Below, piece after piece: positions 26,487 through 35,148 of a stretch of 64,000 nt of DNA. Source of the DNA: Streptomyces sp. Ru73 (GTDB taxonomy: Bacteria; Actinomycetota; Actinomycetes; Streptomycetales; Streptomycetaceae); the NCBI RefSeq assembly GCF_002920575.1, contig NZ_PQSQ01000003.1:1-64000 (forward strand), written 5' to 3'. The position numbers were made by a program, and so were the translations under genes. The notes below the pieces were generated by a model. It worked only from the letters and a program-made list of their open reading frames with translations, was not told where the DNA came from and ran no database searches. Every line of letters begins with the position of its first letter. The first letter of the stretch is position 1.

Positions 26487-27313
26487 ATGGCGAGCCTCAG
26501 GCTGGAGGCCACGGTGAGCAGGGACGCGGCGTGGAAGCCGCTTTGGTGATACGAAGCGAGGTCCGCGGCCCAGCGAAGGAGCTGGTTGTCCTCGACGGAA
26601 AAGCTGTCTTCCTCTTGGCGGGCAAGGATTCCGCAGGTGGACAGGTCTGCTAAAGCCTGCCGGCAATGAGGGGCTTCCAGTTCTGCAAATCTGCGGTATC
26701 CGGGATGGACGCCGAAGCCACCGTTGGGGTGGTCCTTGTTCAGGATGCGGGCCATAACGTCTTCGGTACCAAAATTCCTGCTCCTGAGATCGGGGAGGCA
26801 TAGGGCCACGATGGTGGTCCACGCCCGCCTACGCAGTGTCGCGAGGATGTCTCTGTTGCCGGCTACGTGTCGGCTGAAGGCCAAGGCGCCCATCCAGGCC
26901 AGGTACCAGGTGTCCTCGCTGCTGTTCCAGTAGGAGTCACCTAACTCCCGCGGCAGCGCGGGCTTGCCGTTGGCCATGGGGATACCTCGGCCTGCAGCGG
27001 CGTCGTGTGCCTGATCGATGGTGAAGTATTCGCCGGGGTAGCGGAAGTCGAGGCGCATCCCATGCTGCTGATGCAGGGCGCGGTAATCGTCGATGAAGCC
27101 GCTCAGACGGTCAAAGAGAGCGTCGTCCGGCTTAGTGCCGACGGGGAGGACGACATTGACGTCGATGTCGCTGTTTCCGCGGACGGCGGCGCCAAAGGGA
27201 AGGCTTCCGCTGGTAAATGCCACGACCGCTTCGGGGATGTGAAATTCGACGAGCTTGCCGAGCTGTTGGTGGATGCGGTCAGCCTCTTCCAGGCCGATGA
27301 TATCGCCGGGCAT
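26483..27313 (-). CDS. Nucleotidyltransferase-fold protein (antibiotic NTase-like)
   Basis: A 276-residue protein starting at ATG 27313, one base inside the SDR stop. The Pol-beta-type nucleotidyltransferase signature is clear: TSGSLPFGAAVRGNSDIDVN (about 35-53), with the Gly-Ser pair and metal-binding Asp49/Asp51, then a later LDFRYPGEYF strand that could give the third carboxylate. The C-terminal half is helical. Members adenylylate or nucleotidylate small molecules such as aminoglycosides, or sugars and proteins. Here it may modify a biosynthetic intermediate or confer self-protection. Codon 221 (26651-26653) is TTA. Confidence 0.8.
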   Translation of the reverse strand: MPGDIIGLEEADRIHQQLGKLVEFHIPEAVVAFTSGSLPFGAAVRGNSDIDVNVVLPVGTKPDDALFDRLSGFIDDYRALHQQHGMRLDFRYPGEYFTIDQAHDAAAGRGIPMANGKPALPRELGDSYWNSSEDTWYLAWMGALAFSRHVAGNRDILATLRRRAWTTIVALCLPDLRSRNFGTEDVMARILNKDHPNGGFGVHPGYRRFAELEAPHCRQALADLSTCGILARQEEDSFSVEDNQLLRWAADLASYHQSGFHAASLLTVASSLRLAI

Positions 27314-28008
27314 CACAGGTCTCCCACCGCATTGTTGACGAAGAGCGTTTCCACACAAGCCTGCGGAGGGAGCTGAATTGCCGCGACAGTAAGCTCGGCG
27401 ATGGATTTTGGATCCATGAATTCCGTCTTCTCTTCGGGCCGCAGATGGTCGTAGGAAGGCGTATCGACTGAGCCGGGCTGGACGCTTGTCACCCTGATGC
27501 GGCGTGGCCGGAACTCGTCTCGCATACTCGCGGCGAAGCCCTCAAGCGCGTGCTTGGAGGCGCAGTACAGGGACCAGTCGGCAAAGCCCCTGCGGCCTGC
27601 AATGGAGGAGACGAACGTGACCACCGCCCTACCGTCACGAAGAAGAGGCGTGAACGCCTTGGTGGAAAAGATCGCCCCGGCCACGTTCGTGTCGAAGAGT
27701 TCGTCGTACTGGGCGCGGCTGGCGGAGGGGAGCGGCGTCGGGTAGCCGACTCCCGCGCACAGGACCAGGGCATCTACGCGTCTACATGAGCTTGCCACAG
27801 CGGCAGAGCAGTTGTTGACGGCGTCGAGGTCACGAACATCGACATCGTGCGTACGGCAGCCTTCGTGATTGGCGTGGCTGTAGCTGCTGGCTCGCCGGGC
27901 AAGGATGTGGACCTTCCAGCCGAGGTTGAGCAGCTGGGTGCTGATTGCCTCGCCGATGCCGAGGCTCCCTCCGGTGATAACCGCGACGCGGTCGGTGGTC
28001 TGGTTCAT
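27313..28008 (-). CDS. Short-chain dehydrogenase/reductase
   Basis: A 231-residue classical SDR. The N-terminal Rossmann motif VAVITGGSLGIGEAI binds NAD(P), LVLCAGVG corresponds to the NNAG motif, and the active site is Ser in FVSSIAGRRG with Tyr and Lys in YCASKHALEG. The QPGSVDTPSYDH segment follows. ATG 28008 shares one base with the upstream stop (TGATG) and its own stop shares one base with the next gene's start, so translation is coupled. It would oxidise or reduce an alcohol/ketone in the pathway, for example the ketone made by the neighbouring oxoamine synthase (inference). Confidence 0.9.
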   Translation of the reverse strand: MNQTTDRVAVITGGSLGIGEAISTQLLNLGWKVHILARRASSYSHANHEGCRTHDVDVRDLDAVNNCSAAVASSCRRVDALVLCAGVGYPTPLPSASRAQYDELFDTNVAGAIFSTKAFTPLLRDGRAVVTFVSSIAGRRGFADWSLYCASKHALEGFAASMRDEFRPRRIRVTSVQPGSVDTPSYDHLRPEEKTEFMDPKSIAELTVAAIQLPPQACVETLFVNNAVGDL

Positions 28009-28715
28009 CACTGGCCTCCGTTCAGGTCCTCTTGGATGGACTGGCGTAGGTCGTCTATCGCTGCAGCGATCCGCTCCGGAGTGCTCGTGAACACATCACC
28101 GTCGCGGTTGTGATCCGAGATGACGAGCAGGCACCGCAGCTGGTGGCCGGCGAGAGTGGCCGCGGAGAACAGATGGGCGCTCTCCATGTCGACGCAGTCA
28201 GCTGTACTCGCGAGCAGGTGGTGAAGAAGCGTGGAGTCGGCTAAGCAGCCGACCGTCGCGGCAACGCCACCAAGCAGCGGCGACTTGGTCGGATGGCTAC
28301 GAGCGTGGAACGGCAGGCGGGCAGGAAAGGACGATTGGCTGGGTTTTCCCGCAGGGGGTTCTGCGATGAAGGCAGACTCCGGGTCCACGATGGTGCCGAT
28401 CGGTTGGTTCCGCAGGCCACCGGCCAGGCCGACGAACGTGATCCGCGTCGGTTGGGGAAGTGCGAAGACGATGTCCTTGGCGGCTGTGCCTTGAGGAACG
28501 TGTACGACGGCAGCGTCCCCGATCAGGGAAGTGCGCCACCAGCCGTCGCATTCCGTTCCGCCGCGAGCCAACGCTGCGTGGATGCTGCGAATCGGGGTCA
28601 GGACTACCGCGCGACCGCGCCAATCACAGCCAAGCAGCGTCATACATGCTCGCCGTCGCCACCGTTCGTCCGGCACCTGTACCTGGATGGATGTCGGCTG
28701 TGTTTGCGCGGTCAC
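28008..28715 (-). CDS. Nucleoside phosphorylase superfamily protein (MTA/SAH nucleosidase or futalosine hydrolase-like)
   Basis: About 235 residues from GTG 28715, which overlaps the radical SAM stop (GTGA). An alternative ATG at 28751 would overlap further. ITFVGLAGGLRNQPIGTIVD resembles the GxAGG region of PNP_UDP_1 enzymes, and DCVDMESAHLFSAATLAGHQ is the conserved DMEs/a strand that binds the ribose. LLVISDHNRDGD corresponds to the purine-binding SD motif. These enzymes cleave the N-glycosidic bond of nucleosides. The sequence is divergent, so the substrate is open, but it points to nucleoside chemistry. A TTA codon lies at 28242-28244. Confidence 0.75.
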   Translation of the reverse strand: MTAQTQPTSIQVQVPDERWRRRACMTLLGCDWRGRAVVLTPIRSIHAALARGGTECDGWWRTSLIGDAAVVHVPQGTAAKDIVFALPQPTRITFVGLAGGLRNQPIGTIVDPESAFIAEPPAGKPSQSSFPARLPFHARSHPTKSPLLGGVAATVGCLADSTLLHHLLASTADCVDMESAHLFSAATLAGHQLRCLLVISDHNRDGDVFTSTPERIAAAIDDLRQSIQEDLNGGQ

Positions 28716-29674
28716 GACTGGACCACCGGAGAGAGCAGCGGAAGCGGGCATGCTGTGGCCAATTCTCGGACCGGTCGCATCATCGGCTTCACGCCCGCGC
28801 GCAACTCGGTGAAGGATGCTTCTTCTAGGTTTCCCAGACGGAACCGGTCCTGGTCCAACTTGTAGAGCCACGAGCACGTGGCCAGGTCCCCGTTCGGCGC
28901 CACGAAGAACACCGACTGTCCCGCTGGGCACCCTTCGACATCGCTGGGCTGGGGCTTCCCGAGGCTGTGGTCGATCTGCAGGCCAAGTCGCTCGTACTTC
29001 ACCTGGAGCTCGGTGAGCTCATCGAACAGTTGCTGCTTGCGCCCGGGCGACAGGCCGAGCTCCGGGTGACGGGCAGCCCGCCCCGCAGGGAACACGGAGT
29101 TAATAACCAGCGCCTCGACACCCAGAAGCGCCATCTCAGCGCAGAACGCGGCCACGTGCTCCACGTTCCCGGGGTGGACGACATGGGATACCCGGACCGG
29201 AACTCCAGCAGCCAGGAGATGTTCAACGGCAACTATCGCTCGATCGAACGATGCCGGCTTGTTGCGCACAAGTGCCTGCGACTCCCGATTGTGCCCGTCC
29301 ACGCTCACTGTTATTCGACGCAGAGCGGTCCCGCGCAGAGCGTCGGCGGTTCCCTGCGTGATGAAGTAGCCATTCGAGTTGGCGTATACCTCGGCCACTG
29401 TCGGATCAATGGCGGTGATGATGTCAACGAGGTCCTCTCGGGCGAACGGCTCACCTCCGGTTAAGTAGAATTCGGTCACCCCAGAAGAGACCATTTCCCG
29501 AACGGCGTCGAGGAAACGGGAAGTGCTGAGATCGTCCGAACGAGGGATCTGCGGTGAAGAGTCTGACAGGCAGTGCTTGCACGCCAGATTGCAATAGTTG
29601 GTGACCTCCCATACAACCGTGGCACCCTCTGCAGGAGGTCGGAATCGGCAACGATCCCCCACCGTCTTGGTCAT
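28712..29674 (-). CDS. Radical SAM enzyme with SPASM-like C-terminus
   Basis: A 320-residue protein starts [20 protein letters not shown]. It carries the 4Fe-4S cysteines C28, C32 and C35 in TNYCNLACKHCLSD, the SAM-binding GGEPF (YLTGGEPFAREDL) and the downstream TVSVDGHN strand. Extra cysteines near the C-terminus (VEGCPAGQ, LATCSWLY, ATACPLPL) look like a SPASM or twitch auxiliary-cluster domain. SPASM enzymes modify peptides or small molecules by radical chemistry. Codon 71 is TTA (29462-29464). ATG 29674 overlaps the kinase stop by four bases. No obvious substrate peptide is encoded nearby. Confidence 0.9.
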   Translation of the reverse strand: MTKTVGDRCRFRPPAEGATVVWEVTNYCNLACKHCLSDSSPQIPRSDDLSTSRFLDAVREMVSSGVTEFYLTGGEPFAREDLVDIITAIDPTVAEVYANSNGYFITQGTADALRGTALRRITVSVDGHNRESQALVRNKPASFDRAIVAVEHLLAAGVPVRVSHVVHPGNVEHVAAFCAEMALLGVEALVINSVFPAGRAARHPELGLSPGRKQQLFDELTELQVKYERLGLQIDHSLGKPQPSDVEGCPAGQSVFFVAPNGDLATCSWLYKLDQDRFRLGNLEEASFTELRAGVKPMMRPVRELATACPLPLLSPVVQS

Positions 29675-30525
29675 ATCAGTCCCCTTTCGGATTCTTCGAT
29701 GGCAAGGGCGGCGTTACTGATCACGGCTTCCTCGAACCCGTCCGTTGCCGGACGATGACGGCGATGCCATGCCGCGCACTGAACCGCCCAAATAGCGATA
29801 GACCCAGCTATCCGGCTGGACAGAGACATTTCTGTCTTCTCCTCAACCATTAGACGACCCTGTCGGAGAAGTGCCAGGCGCTTGCCCACCGGCAGGTCCA
29901 GGGACGGAGTCAGGCAGATGGCGGCAATATCGTGCAGTGGGTTCCCGGGGCCGTAGAACTCGTAGTCCAACAACCACGCTCGAGGCCGCTCAGGATCGAC
30001 AAGCACGTTGGGCGGGGTGGCGTCCCCGTGGCAGGGAACTCGTAACGGCTCCTGTATCGCCCTGTGGAGTGCTTGGGTGCTCGCCGGCGCTCGGGAAGAA
30101 AGAACGGCGGCTACCTCGGCTTGGAGGTCGCTGATTTGAGTCGGCGGGTCGTCGGGCCACGGTCCTGGAAGCCCTACGGACGCAACCACCGTCTCCAGTA
30201 CTTGGTGCATCCACTTGGAAGGATGGCCAGCTGCTGGATCGTCGAGCGGCACACCAGGGACCTCCTCCAGAATCAGCGTCGGTGGATACCGGCGGTGCTC
30301 CAACACGTGCGGAGCGAGACCGTCCGGCATCTGTTTCAACGCGCGCAACTCGCGCTCAAACGGGCCCAGGAATGAGTACTGCTTGATGAACCTTCCGGTA
30401 TTCGCTCCTGTTGTTCCCGCCCTTGGTACGTGCCACAGCGAACGTCCCGAACGGTCGACATGGACGGGTGTCCACCCCGCGTCGCGCCCTTCCTCGCTTG
30501 CGATGTCCACCGATCTCATTTTCAC
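29671..30525 (-). CDS. Aminoglycoside/choline kinase-fold phosphotransferase
   Basis: A 284-residue protein starting at GTG 30525 behind GAGGAG (ATG 30519 also possible). The protein-kinase-like APH fold is shown by RFIKQYSF (nucleotide Lys), LILEEVPG hinge, and the catalytic loop [13 protein letters not shown] (His166, Asp168, Asn173), followed by [15 protein letters not shown] (Mg-binding Asp187). Such enzymes phosphorylate hydroxyls of antibiotics, homoserine or choline. It is the first gene of the six-gene coupled operon and could be biosynthetic or a resistance kinase. TTA codon 161 lies at 30043-30045. Confidence 0.85.
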   Translation of the reverse strand: MKMRSVDIASEEGRDAGWTPVHVDRSGRSLWHVPRAGTTGANTGRFIKQYSFLGPFERELRALKQMPDGLAPHVLEHRRYPPTLILEEVPGVPLDDPAAGHPSKWMHQVLETVVASVGLPGPWPDDPPTQISDLQAEVAAVLSSRAPASTQALHRAIQEPLRVPCHGDATPPNVLVDPERPRAWLLDYEFYGPGNPLHDIAAICLTPSLDLPVGKRLALLRQGRLMVEEKTEMSLSSRIAGSIAIWAVQCAAWHRRHRPATDGFEEAVISNAALAIEESERGLI

Positions 30526-30608
30526 GGGAGACTCCTCGTCTTAAGATCTTCGATGCTGCGGGTACTGGGGTCGTGACGGCCGTAGTGGTCTTTGCCGTGC
30601 GAGTGGGT

Positions 30609-31131
30609 ATGAGGTGTCCGGATGGCGGCGGCTTGATCGCGAAAGAGCGGCCCCGCCGTGAGCGAGTGGGGCTGGCGGCTGCGGAGATGATGGAGGCGGG
30701 AGCCGGTGACCGCGAGGTGGCCCGGCAGTTTCGAGCCACGCGGATGTGGGTGATCCGGTGGCGGCGTGCTCTGGCGGCCGGTAGGCGTGTGGCGTTGGCG
30801 TGCAGGGGTTCGGGCGGTGCCCGAAGCAAGCTCTCGGCGCGCAGCTGGTCAAGTTGAAGCGGGTGTTGAAGGATGGTCCGGCGGCACACGGCTGGGTGGA
30901 TCAGGGCTGGACTCTCGCCCGGATCGTGGCGGTGATCCGCGGCCGGCTCCGAGTCCAGTACACGCTGGCCGGAGCGGACTTGCTGCTGCACCGGCTGGGG
31001 TGGAGCGTGCAGATGGCCACCTCCCGGGCCACGGAACGCGACGCGGGGCGCATCGCCGCCTGGCGCGAAGAAGACTGGCCGGTGATTAAAAGGACGGCGG
31101 GCGACCTGGGTGCTTGGCTCTGCTTCGAATC
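30609..31131 (+). pseudogene. Decayed IS630-family transposase
   Basis: The first frame (30609 on) reads [20 protein letters not shown] with an HTH ([20 protein letters not shown]). Near 30830-30843 the reading shifts by one base into KRVLKDGPAAHGWVDQGW, then TLAGADLLLHRLGWSVQ and WREEDWPVIKRTAGDLGAWL. Homology stops at LCFE, before the DDE catalytic residues. This is a frameshifted, 3'-truncated IS630-type transposase, so inactive. It marks old mobile-element activity at the upstream edge of the biosynthetic operon. No terminal inverted repeats were identified. Confidence 0.8.
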
Positions 31132-31454
31132 GCGCCGTGAGGCGCTGAAGGATGCGGACGCAATTGCCGTGCTAGACGGAAGGTTCCGCAACCCTCGCGC
31201 ATCTAACCCCAGCCTGGCGGGCGTCTCGGTCGTCAGTGGTGGTCCCCCCTTCGGTATTTTGTTAACAGCTTTTGTCAACGTCTATGGAGCCAGTCCTCTC
31301 TTCCGTCGAGGTGAAGTCGTCTACGGGACAGCACGCCAGACGGACGTCGGCATCGGCGTAATCACCGGGGACACTAGGTTGCCTGCGTGGCCGCACTACG
31401 TAACTGGCTGTCATGGCGCACTTTGGCAGCGGTGAGGTGGGCGCGAGAGGACAA

Positions 31455-31489
31455 ACTGTCCGTAGGTACTTGCGGACAGTCTCTTGACA
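31455..31489. promoter_or_regulatory. Inverted repeat operator and -35 element upstream of XRE regulator
   Basis: ACTGTCCG (31455-31462) and CGGACAGT (31473-31480) form an inverted repeat four bases before TTGACA (31484-31489), a consensus -35. A similar but more compact repeat lies upstream of the gene at 33105. The stretch 31132-31584 otherwise contains no supportable gene. Confidence 0.55.
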
Positions 31490-31584
31490 ACTCAAGGAAC
31501 TTTGCTACCTGCGCTGGTGAGGGTCATCACAAGCACCCTTGCGGTAGTGAGAGCACTGTCTCCGTTAGGTGCGGGTGTGGTCTC

Positions 31585-31761
31585 ATGGCGGCTGTACGGG
31601 CTTCGTCCGCGGCCATCGCCGAGAGCGATGAGGTTCCCCTTCCCCCGGAAGTGACCCCGATTGCCGCGTCCCTGTCGCACTGGCCGCGAGGTTGTTCGGC
31701 CTGCCGCCACCCGTACTCTGATCGTGAGTGCTCCATCGTGAAGGGAAACGACCGCCGATGA
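31585..31761 (+). CDS. Possible small Cys-containing protein coupled to the XRE gene
   Basis: A 58-residue frame (MAAVRASSAAIAESDEVPLP) ends at TGA 31759-31761, overlapping the XRE ATG by four bases (ATGA). It contains a WPRGCSACRHPYSDRECS segment that could bind metal. There is no visible ribosome-binding site, so it may be a chance frame; the coupling overlap is the main support. Confidence 0.3.
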   Translation: MAAVRASSAAIAESDEVPLPPEVTPIAASLSHWPRGCSACRHPYSDRECSIVKGNDRR

Positions 31762-32996
31762 CAGAAAGCCTCACGCTGGGAGATCGGCTCCGTGTCGCAC
31801 GCAAGACGCGGAAGCTGTCGGCCGCCCAGCTCGCAACCAAGGTGGCAATCTCACCCAGCTACGTCCAGAAACTGGAGTCCGGAGCCCGGAAGGCGACTCC
31901 GTCGCTGATTTTGGCGCTTGCGAATGCGCTGCACTTTGGACCGGAGGTGCTGACTGGCCAGCCGTACTACGGGGAACCCGAGGCGGAGGACGGAGTGCAT
32001 GCCGTTGTCCCGGAACTGCGTAGGGTTCTGCTTTGCTACGACTCGCCTGATGACCTGGACGTGCCGCCGCGTTCGCTCCCGGTGCTCGCTTCGGAGATCG
32101 ATCAAGTCTCGGCTTTGCGACGTGATGCTCGGTACGCCCCCATGGGGCCGCTGCTGCCCGGGATCATCGCCGAGCTCACTCATGTCGCGCTTTCTGCTAC
32201 AGGCGAGGAAAAAGCCAAGGCGTTCTGGCACCTGGCTCGCGCGTACCGTGCCGTGAACTCGCTGGCCCACAAGTTGGGTCACCACGACTTGTCCAACACA
32301 GCGCTGGAGCGCGTGCGGTGGGCCGCAGACCGCTCCGGCGACCCCTTGCTACAGGTTACCGCTGGCTACCTGGTTGCAGGCGCCATGCTGAGGCAGGGTG
32401 CCTATGCATCGGCCCGCCGCAAGCTTGTGGGCTTGCGGGCCGAGCTGGAACGCCTGCAACCGGAGCGCTCGTACACGGCTGACGCGCTCGCCGTCGACGG
32501 CGCCTTGCTGCTCAAGCTGGCTGTCACGGAGTCGCGGGCAAATGATCCCGATACCGCGAGCGAGTACCTGCGGGAAGCTGAAGAAGTTGCCCGCATGGCA
32601 GGCGGCCGCGACTCCCTTGCGTACGAGATGTCGTTCGGCCCCACCAACATTCGCATCCACAATGTACATGCGCTGATCGATGTGGGGGACACCGAGCAGG
32701 CCCTGGCTCGGTTGCGTGAGTGGGCCCCGGCCGGAGTGCGGGAGTGGGAACCGCCGGCGGCAACTGTTGGTGAACGATCCAGCCATCACCACATCGATGT
32801 CGCTGGCGCCAAGCTGGCGGTGGGCGACCGATCTGGCGCGTTCGGTGAACTTCAGCGAGCGCGGAAGATCGCTCCCAACCACACGAGGTTCCATCCATCC
32901 GTCCGCGAGACTGTTTCGACGCTCCTACGCCTCGAAACTCACCCGTCTAACGAACTTGCCAGCTTCGGCAACTGGGCTGGCATTAGCGCGAACTAG
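31758..32996 (+). CDS. XRE-family regulator with C-terminal TPR-like domain
   Basis: A 412-residue protein starting at ATG 31758 (MTESLTLGDRLRVARKTRKL). Residues 8-62 are a Cro/C1 HTH (LSAAQLATKVAISPSYVQKL). The remaining 340 residues are helical repeats (KAKAFWHLARAYRAVNSLAH and later pairs), as in the large Streptomyces family of HTH/TPR regulators that respond to peptides or small ligands. An inverted repeat and good -35 lie upstream. The downstream genes at 33105 and 33629 are probably its partners. Confidence 0.88.
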   Translation: MTESLTLGDRLRVARKTRKLSAAQLATKVAISPSYVQKLESGARKATPSLILALANALHFGPEVLTGQPYYGEPEAEDGVHAVVPELRRVLLCYDSPDDLDVPPRSLPVLASEIDQVSALRRDARYAPMGPLLPGIIAELTHVALSATGEEKAKAFWHLARAYRAVNSLAHKLGHHDLSNTALERVRWAADRSGDPLLQVTAGYLVAGAMLRQGAYASARRKLVGLRAELERLQPERSYTADALAVDGALLLKLAVTESRANDPDTASEYLREAEEVARMAGGRDSLAYEMSFGPTNIRIHNVHALIDVGDTEQALARLREWAPAGVREWEPPAATVGERSSHHHIDVAGAKLAVGDRSGAFGELQRARKIAPNHTRFHPSVRETVSTLLRLETHPSNELASFGNWAGISAN

Positions 32997-33028
32997 ACTT
33001 TGAGTCAAGGGAGTTCACCGAACTTCCT

Positions 33029-33045
33029 GCGGACAGGCTGTCCGC
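33029..33045. promoter_or_regulatory. GCGGACAG / CTGTCCGC palindrome upstream of 33105 gene
   Basis: GCGGACAGGCTGTCCGC is a perfect 8-base inverted repeat around one central G, 60 bases before the ATG. The half-site matches the repeat upstream of the XRE gene, suggesting that one regulator binds both. Confidence 0.5.
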
Positions 33046-33104
33046 TCACGAAGCTTGCACAGTGGAATGGTCTCCTCATACGTCGTTGTGAGGAGGCCGT
33101 TTTC

Positions 33105-33614
33105 ATGTCCGATGCCAGGGGGAGCACCGCAGCGCAACCGCCTCGGTGGATGCCCGTGGGTGACGACGCCGACCTGTGCGCTGCCGGTCAGTGGTGGGAT
33201 GCCATTCGGGTCCCTGAAGCCGCCGGGTTCCGGGTCATCGACCTGCTCAAGGAGTCGAGCCGCCCCGTCGGGCCGATAATCCACGACCAGTACGGTCTCG
33301 AACCACGGTTGTACTTCCTCATCCCTGCTGGTCACAGCGCTGGATGGGACGAACCCGACACCGTGGCGCTCGGTCGAGGATGTCATGTCGTTGTCCCTCC
33401 CTATAGCAGGACCGCTCCGCCTGGGCTGCACTGGCTCTATTTGCCATCGCGGCCGCGGGTTTTCTCCGACCCTGATCACCTGCGGAGAGCGCTGCGCAAG
33501 GCGTTAAGGGAGGGGCAAGGCGTAGCAGTGCCGGCGCCCGTCGCAGGGCAGCGGTACTCGAGAGCGGGGTCGTGCGCCAACTCAACCGCGACCACACACC
33601 CACGCGATAAATAG
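33105..33614 (+). CDS. Conserved hypothetical protein, XRE-gene partner
   Basis: A 169-residue protein begins at ATG 33105 behind GAGGAGG. It reads MSDARGSTAAQPPRWMPVGD and contains DADLCAAGQWWDAIRVPEAA, RLYFLIPAGHSAGWDEPDTV and a Pro-rich TAPPGLHWLYLP segment. The pattern is reminiscent of small Streptomyces proteins loosely similar to the N-terminus of bifunctional primase/polymerases, but no catalytic motif is seen and I do not assign a function. Codon 134 (33504-33506) is TTA. It probably belongs to the XRE regulon through the shared palindrome. Confidence 0.6.
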   Translation: MSDARGSTAAQPPRWMPVGDDADLCAAGQWWDAIRVPEAAGFRVIDLLKESSRPVGPIIHDQYGLEPRLYFLIPAGHSAGWDEPDTVALGRGCHVVVPPYSRTAPPGLHWLYLPSRPRVFSDPDHLRRALRKALREGQGVAVPAPVAGQRYSRAGSCANSTATTHPRDK

Positions 33615-33628
33615 CTTCAGGGTGTTTG

Positions 33629-33823
33629 GTGTTCGTCTCCGTCGAACTGATTATTGCGCTGGCCGTCGTGGTAATTGTGCTGATCAAGCAGGCCGGGCTG
33701 AAAATAGGACACGCCCTCGTGTGCTTCCTTTTCGGCTTCTACCTTGCGGAAACATCTGCCGCGCCCACGATCCGTGAGGTCACCCGAAGCGCTGTCGACA
33801 TGATCGGCAGCTTCGCCCCTTAA
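33629..33823 (+). CDS. Small two-helix membrane protein
   Basis: A 64-residue protein from GTG 33629 with AGGG upstream. It has two hydrophobic segments (VELIIALAVVVIVLIKQAGL and IGHALVCFLFGFYLAETSAA) and a short soluble tail. The function is unknown. Similar tiny membrane proteins accompany plasmid-transfer and XRE modules in Streptomyces mobile elements; that is context, not evidence of role. Confidence 0.5.
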   Translation: MFVSVELIIALAVVVIVLIKQAGLKIGHALVCFLFGFYLAETSAAPTIREVTRSAVDMIGSFAP

Positions 33824-34026
33824 GCCGGCCGCCGGAGCGGGAAGGTGGGCAGTCGGCTGTCGCATCCGGACTTACCCCGCCTTTCGGCGGCCCCAACGTC
33901 ACTGTTGTGAAGGGCCCTTGACGATGCTCACCTCTCACCGCGGGAACCGACACGTGCCGTACGCATCCCTTCGTGCGTTGTTTGCAGGCCACCGTTCGTG
34001 TTGCGCCATCAGAGCCGGGAGTGCCG

Positions 34027-35097
34027 ATGCGTAGGGGGTTGTCGTCATCGGGGGATTTTCAGCCGGTGTATGACCCGGCCGGCTTCGACGCCGAGCTGCG
34101 TGTGGCGGTGGAGGAAGTGGCCGTGGGCCGTTGGATTGGCATGCGCGATCTGCTGCGCCGTACGGGGCGGGACTGGGCTTTGCGGACGTCACGGAGCCAG
34201 GTGCTGGGTGCGGCGGCGGCCCGGTCGGATGTCGTGCGGCTGTGGCTGCGGGAGGAGCCCGAGAGCGTCGATGCGGTGGTGATGCAGGCGCGGGTGGCGG
34301 TGCAGTGGGCGGTGCGGGCGCACCGTCGTGGTCACCGCGACGCGGGCTGGTGGGAAGAGGAAGCTCGGCGGGTGTGCCGGGCCGCGGCGCAGCGGGTGCC
34401 GCTGGACCCGGTGCCCTGGGTGTGTCTGCTGGCCCTGGCCTCGCTGGATACCGCGGTAGATGTAGAGCGGCGGCGGCCGGAGCACCGGATCGTGCCCCGG
34501 GAGCCTCTGCTACCGATCGGGCCATGGGGGCTGCTGGACCGGGTCAACGAGCGCGATCCAGGGAACCGCGAGGCATACCACCATGTGCTGCGGTTCTTCC
34601 AGGCGCAGGCGGGGAGCGCGTGTGCGCCGGCGATCGATTTTGTGCGATGGGTGACGTCGTGGGCGCCAGACGGATCACCGCTGCTGGTGCTGCCCGCGTA
34701 CGCACATGTCGAGCGGTACCGGGCCCAGGTGGCCCAGGGGTCGCGGGATCCGCTGCTGCGGCGGCAGTGGGTGGCCGACCCGGTGCTGCGGGACACCCTG
34801 CGGGCCCTGACCGGTTGGTTCGACCACGCGGCCATTCGAGGGGCGCGGTCGGTGCGGGACCTGAGCTACCTGGCCCATGCGCTGTGGGCGGGTTGCCAGT
34901 ACGACCAGGCCGGTCGCGTGTTCGCGGCGCTCGGACAGCACGCGGACAAGCTGCCGTGGGCGTACGTAGCCGAGACACCCGAACTGGCTGAGACCGAGCT
35001 CAGGCGCGCCCGCCTGCAGTGCGAGGCGGCCAGCTACGGGGACAAGCCGCGTGCGGGGCCGCGATGGCGTGCCACTCCGGCGTACCGGCCGCAGTAG
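34027..35097 (+). CDS. Hypothetical helical (TPR-like) protein
   Basis: A 356-residue protein is best started at ATG 34027 (MRRGLSSSGDFQPVYDPAGF); an in-frame codon at 33973 lies further upstream. It is Arg/Ala/Trp-rich and predicted helical, with repeat-like segments (DAVVMQARVAVQWAVRAHRR, DPVPWVCLLALASLDTA, HALWAGCQYDQAGRVFAALG). No catalytic motif, signal peptide or membrane segment was recognised. It precedes the amino-acid permease by 51 bases and could be cotranscribed with it. Confidence 0.6.
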   Translation: MRRGLSSSGDFQPVYDPAGFDAELRVAVEEVAVGRWIGMRDLLRRTGRDWALRTSRSQVLGAAAARSDVVRLWLREEPESVDAVVMQARVAVQWAVRAHRRGHRDAGWWEEEARRVCRAAAQRVPLDPVPWVCLLALASLDTAVDVERRRPEHRIVPREPLLPIGPWGLLDRVNERDPGNREAYHHVLRFFQAQAGSACAPAIDFVRWVTSWAPDGSPLLVLPAYAHVERYRAQVAQGSRDPLLRRQWVADPVLRDTLRALTGWFDHAAIRGARSVRDLSYLAHALWAGCQYDQAGRVFAALGQHADKLPWAYVAETPELAETELRRARLQCEAASYGDKPRAGPRWRATPAYRPQ

Positions 35098-35148
35098 CGG
35101 CCGCGTCGCCCGTTCCTTTTCGACCATGGACGATTCTCTGGGGTTTTC

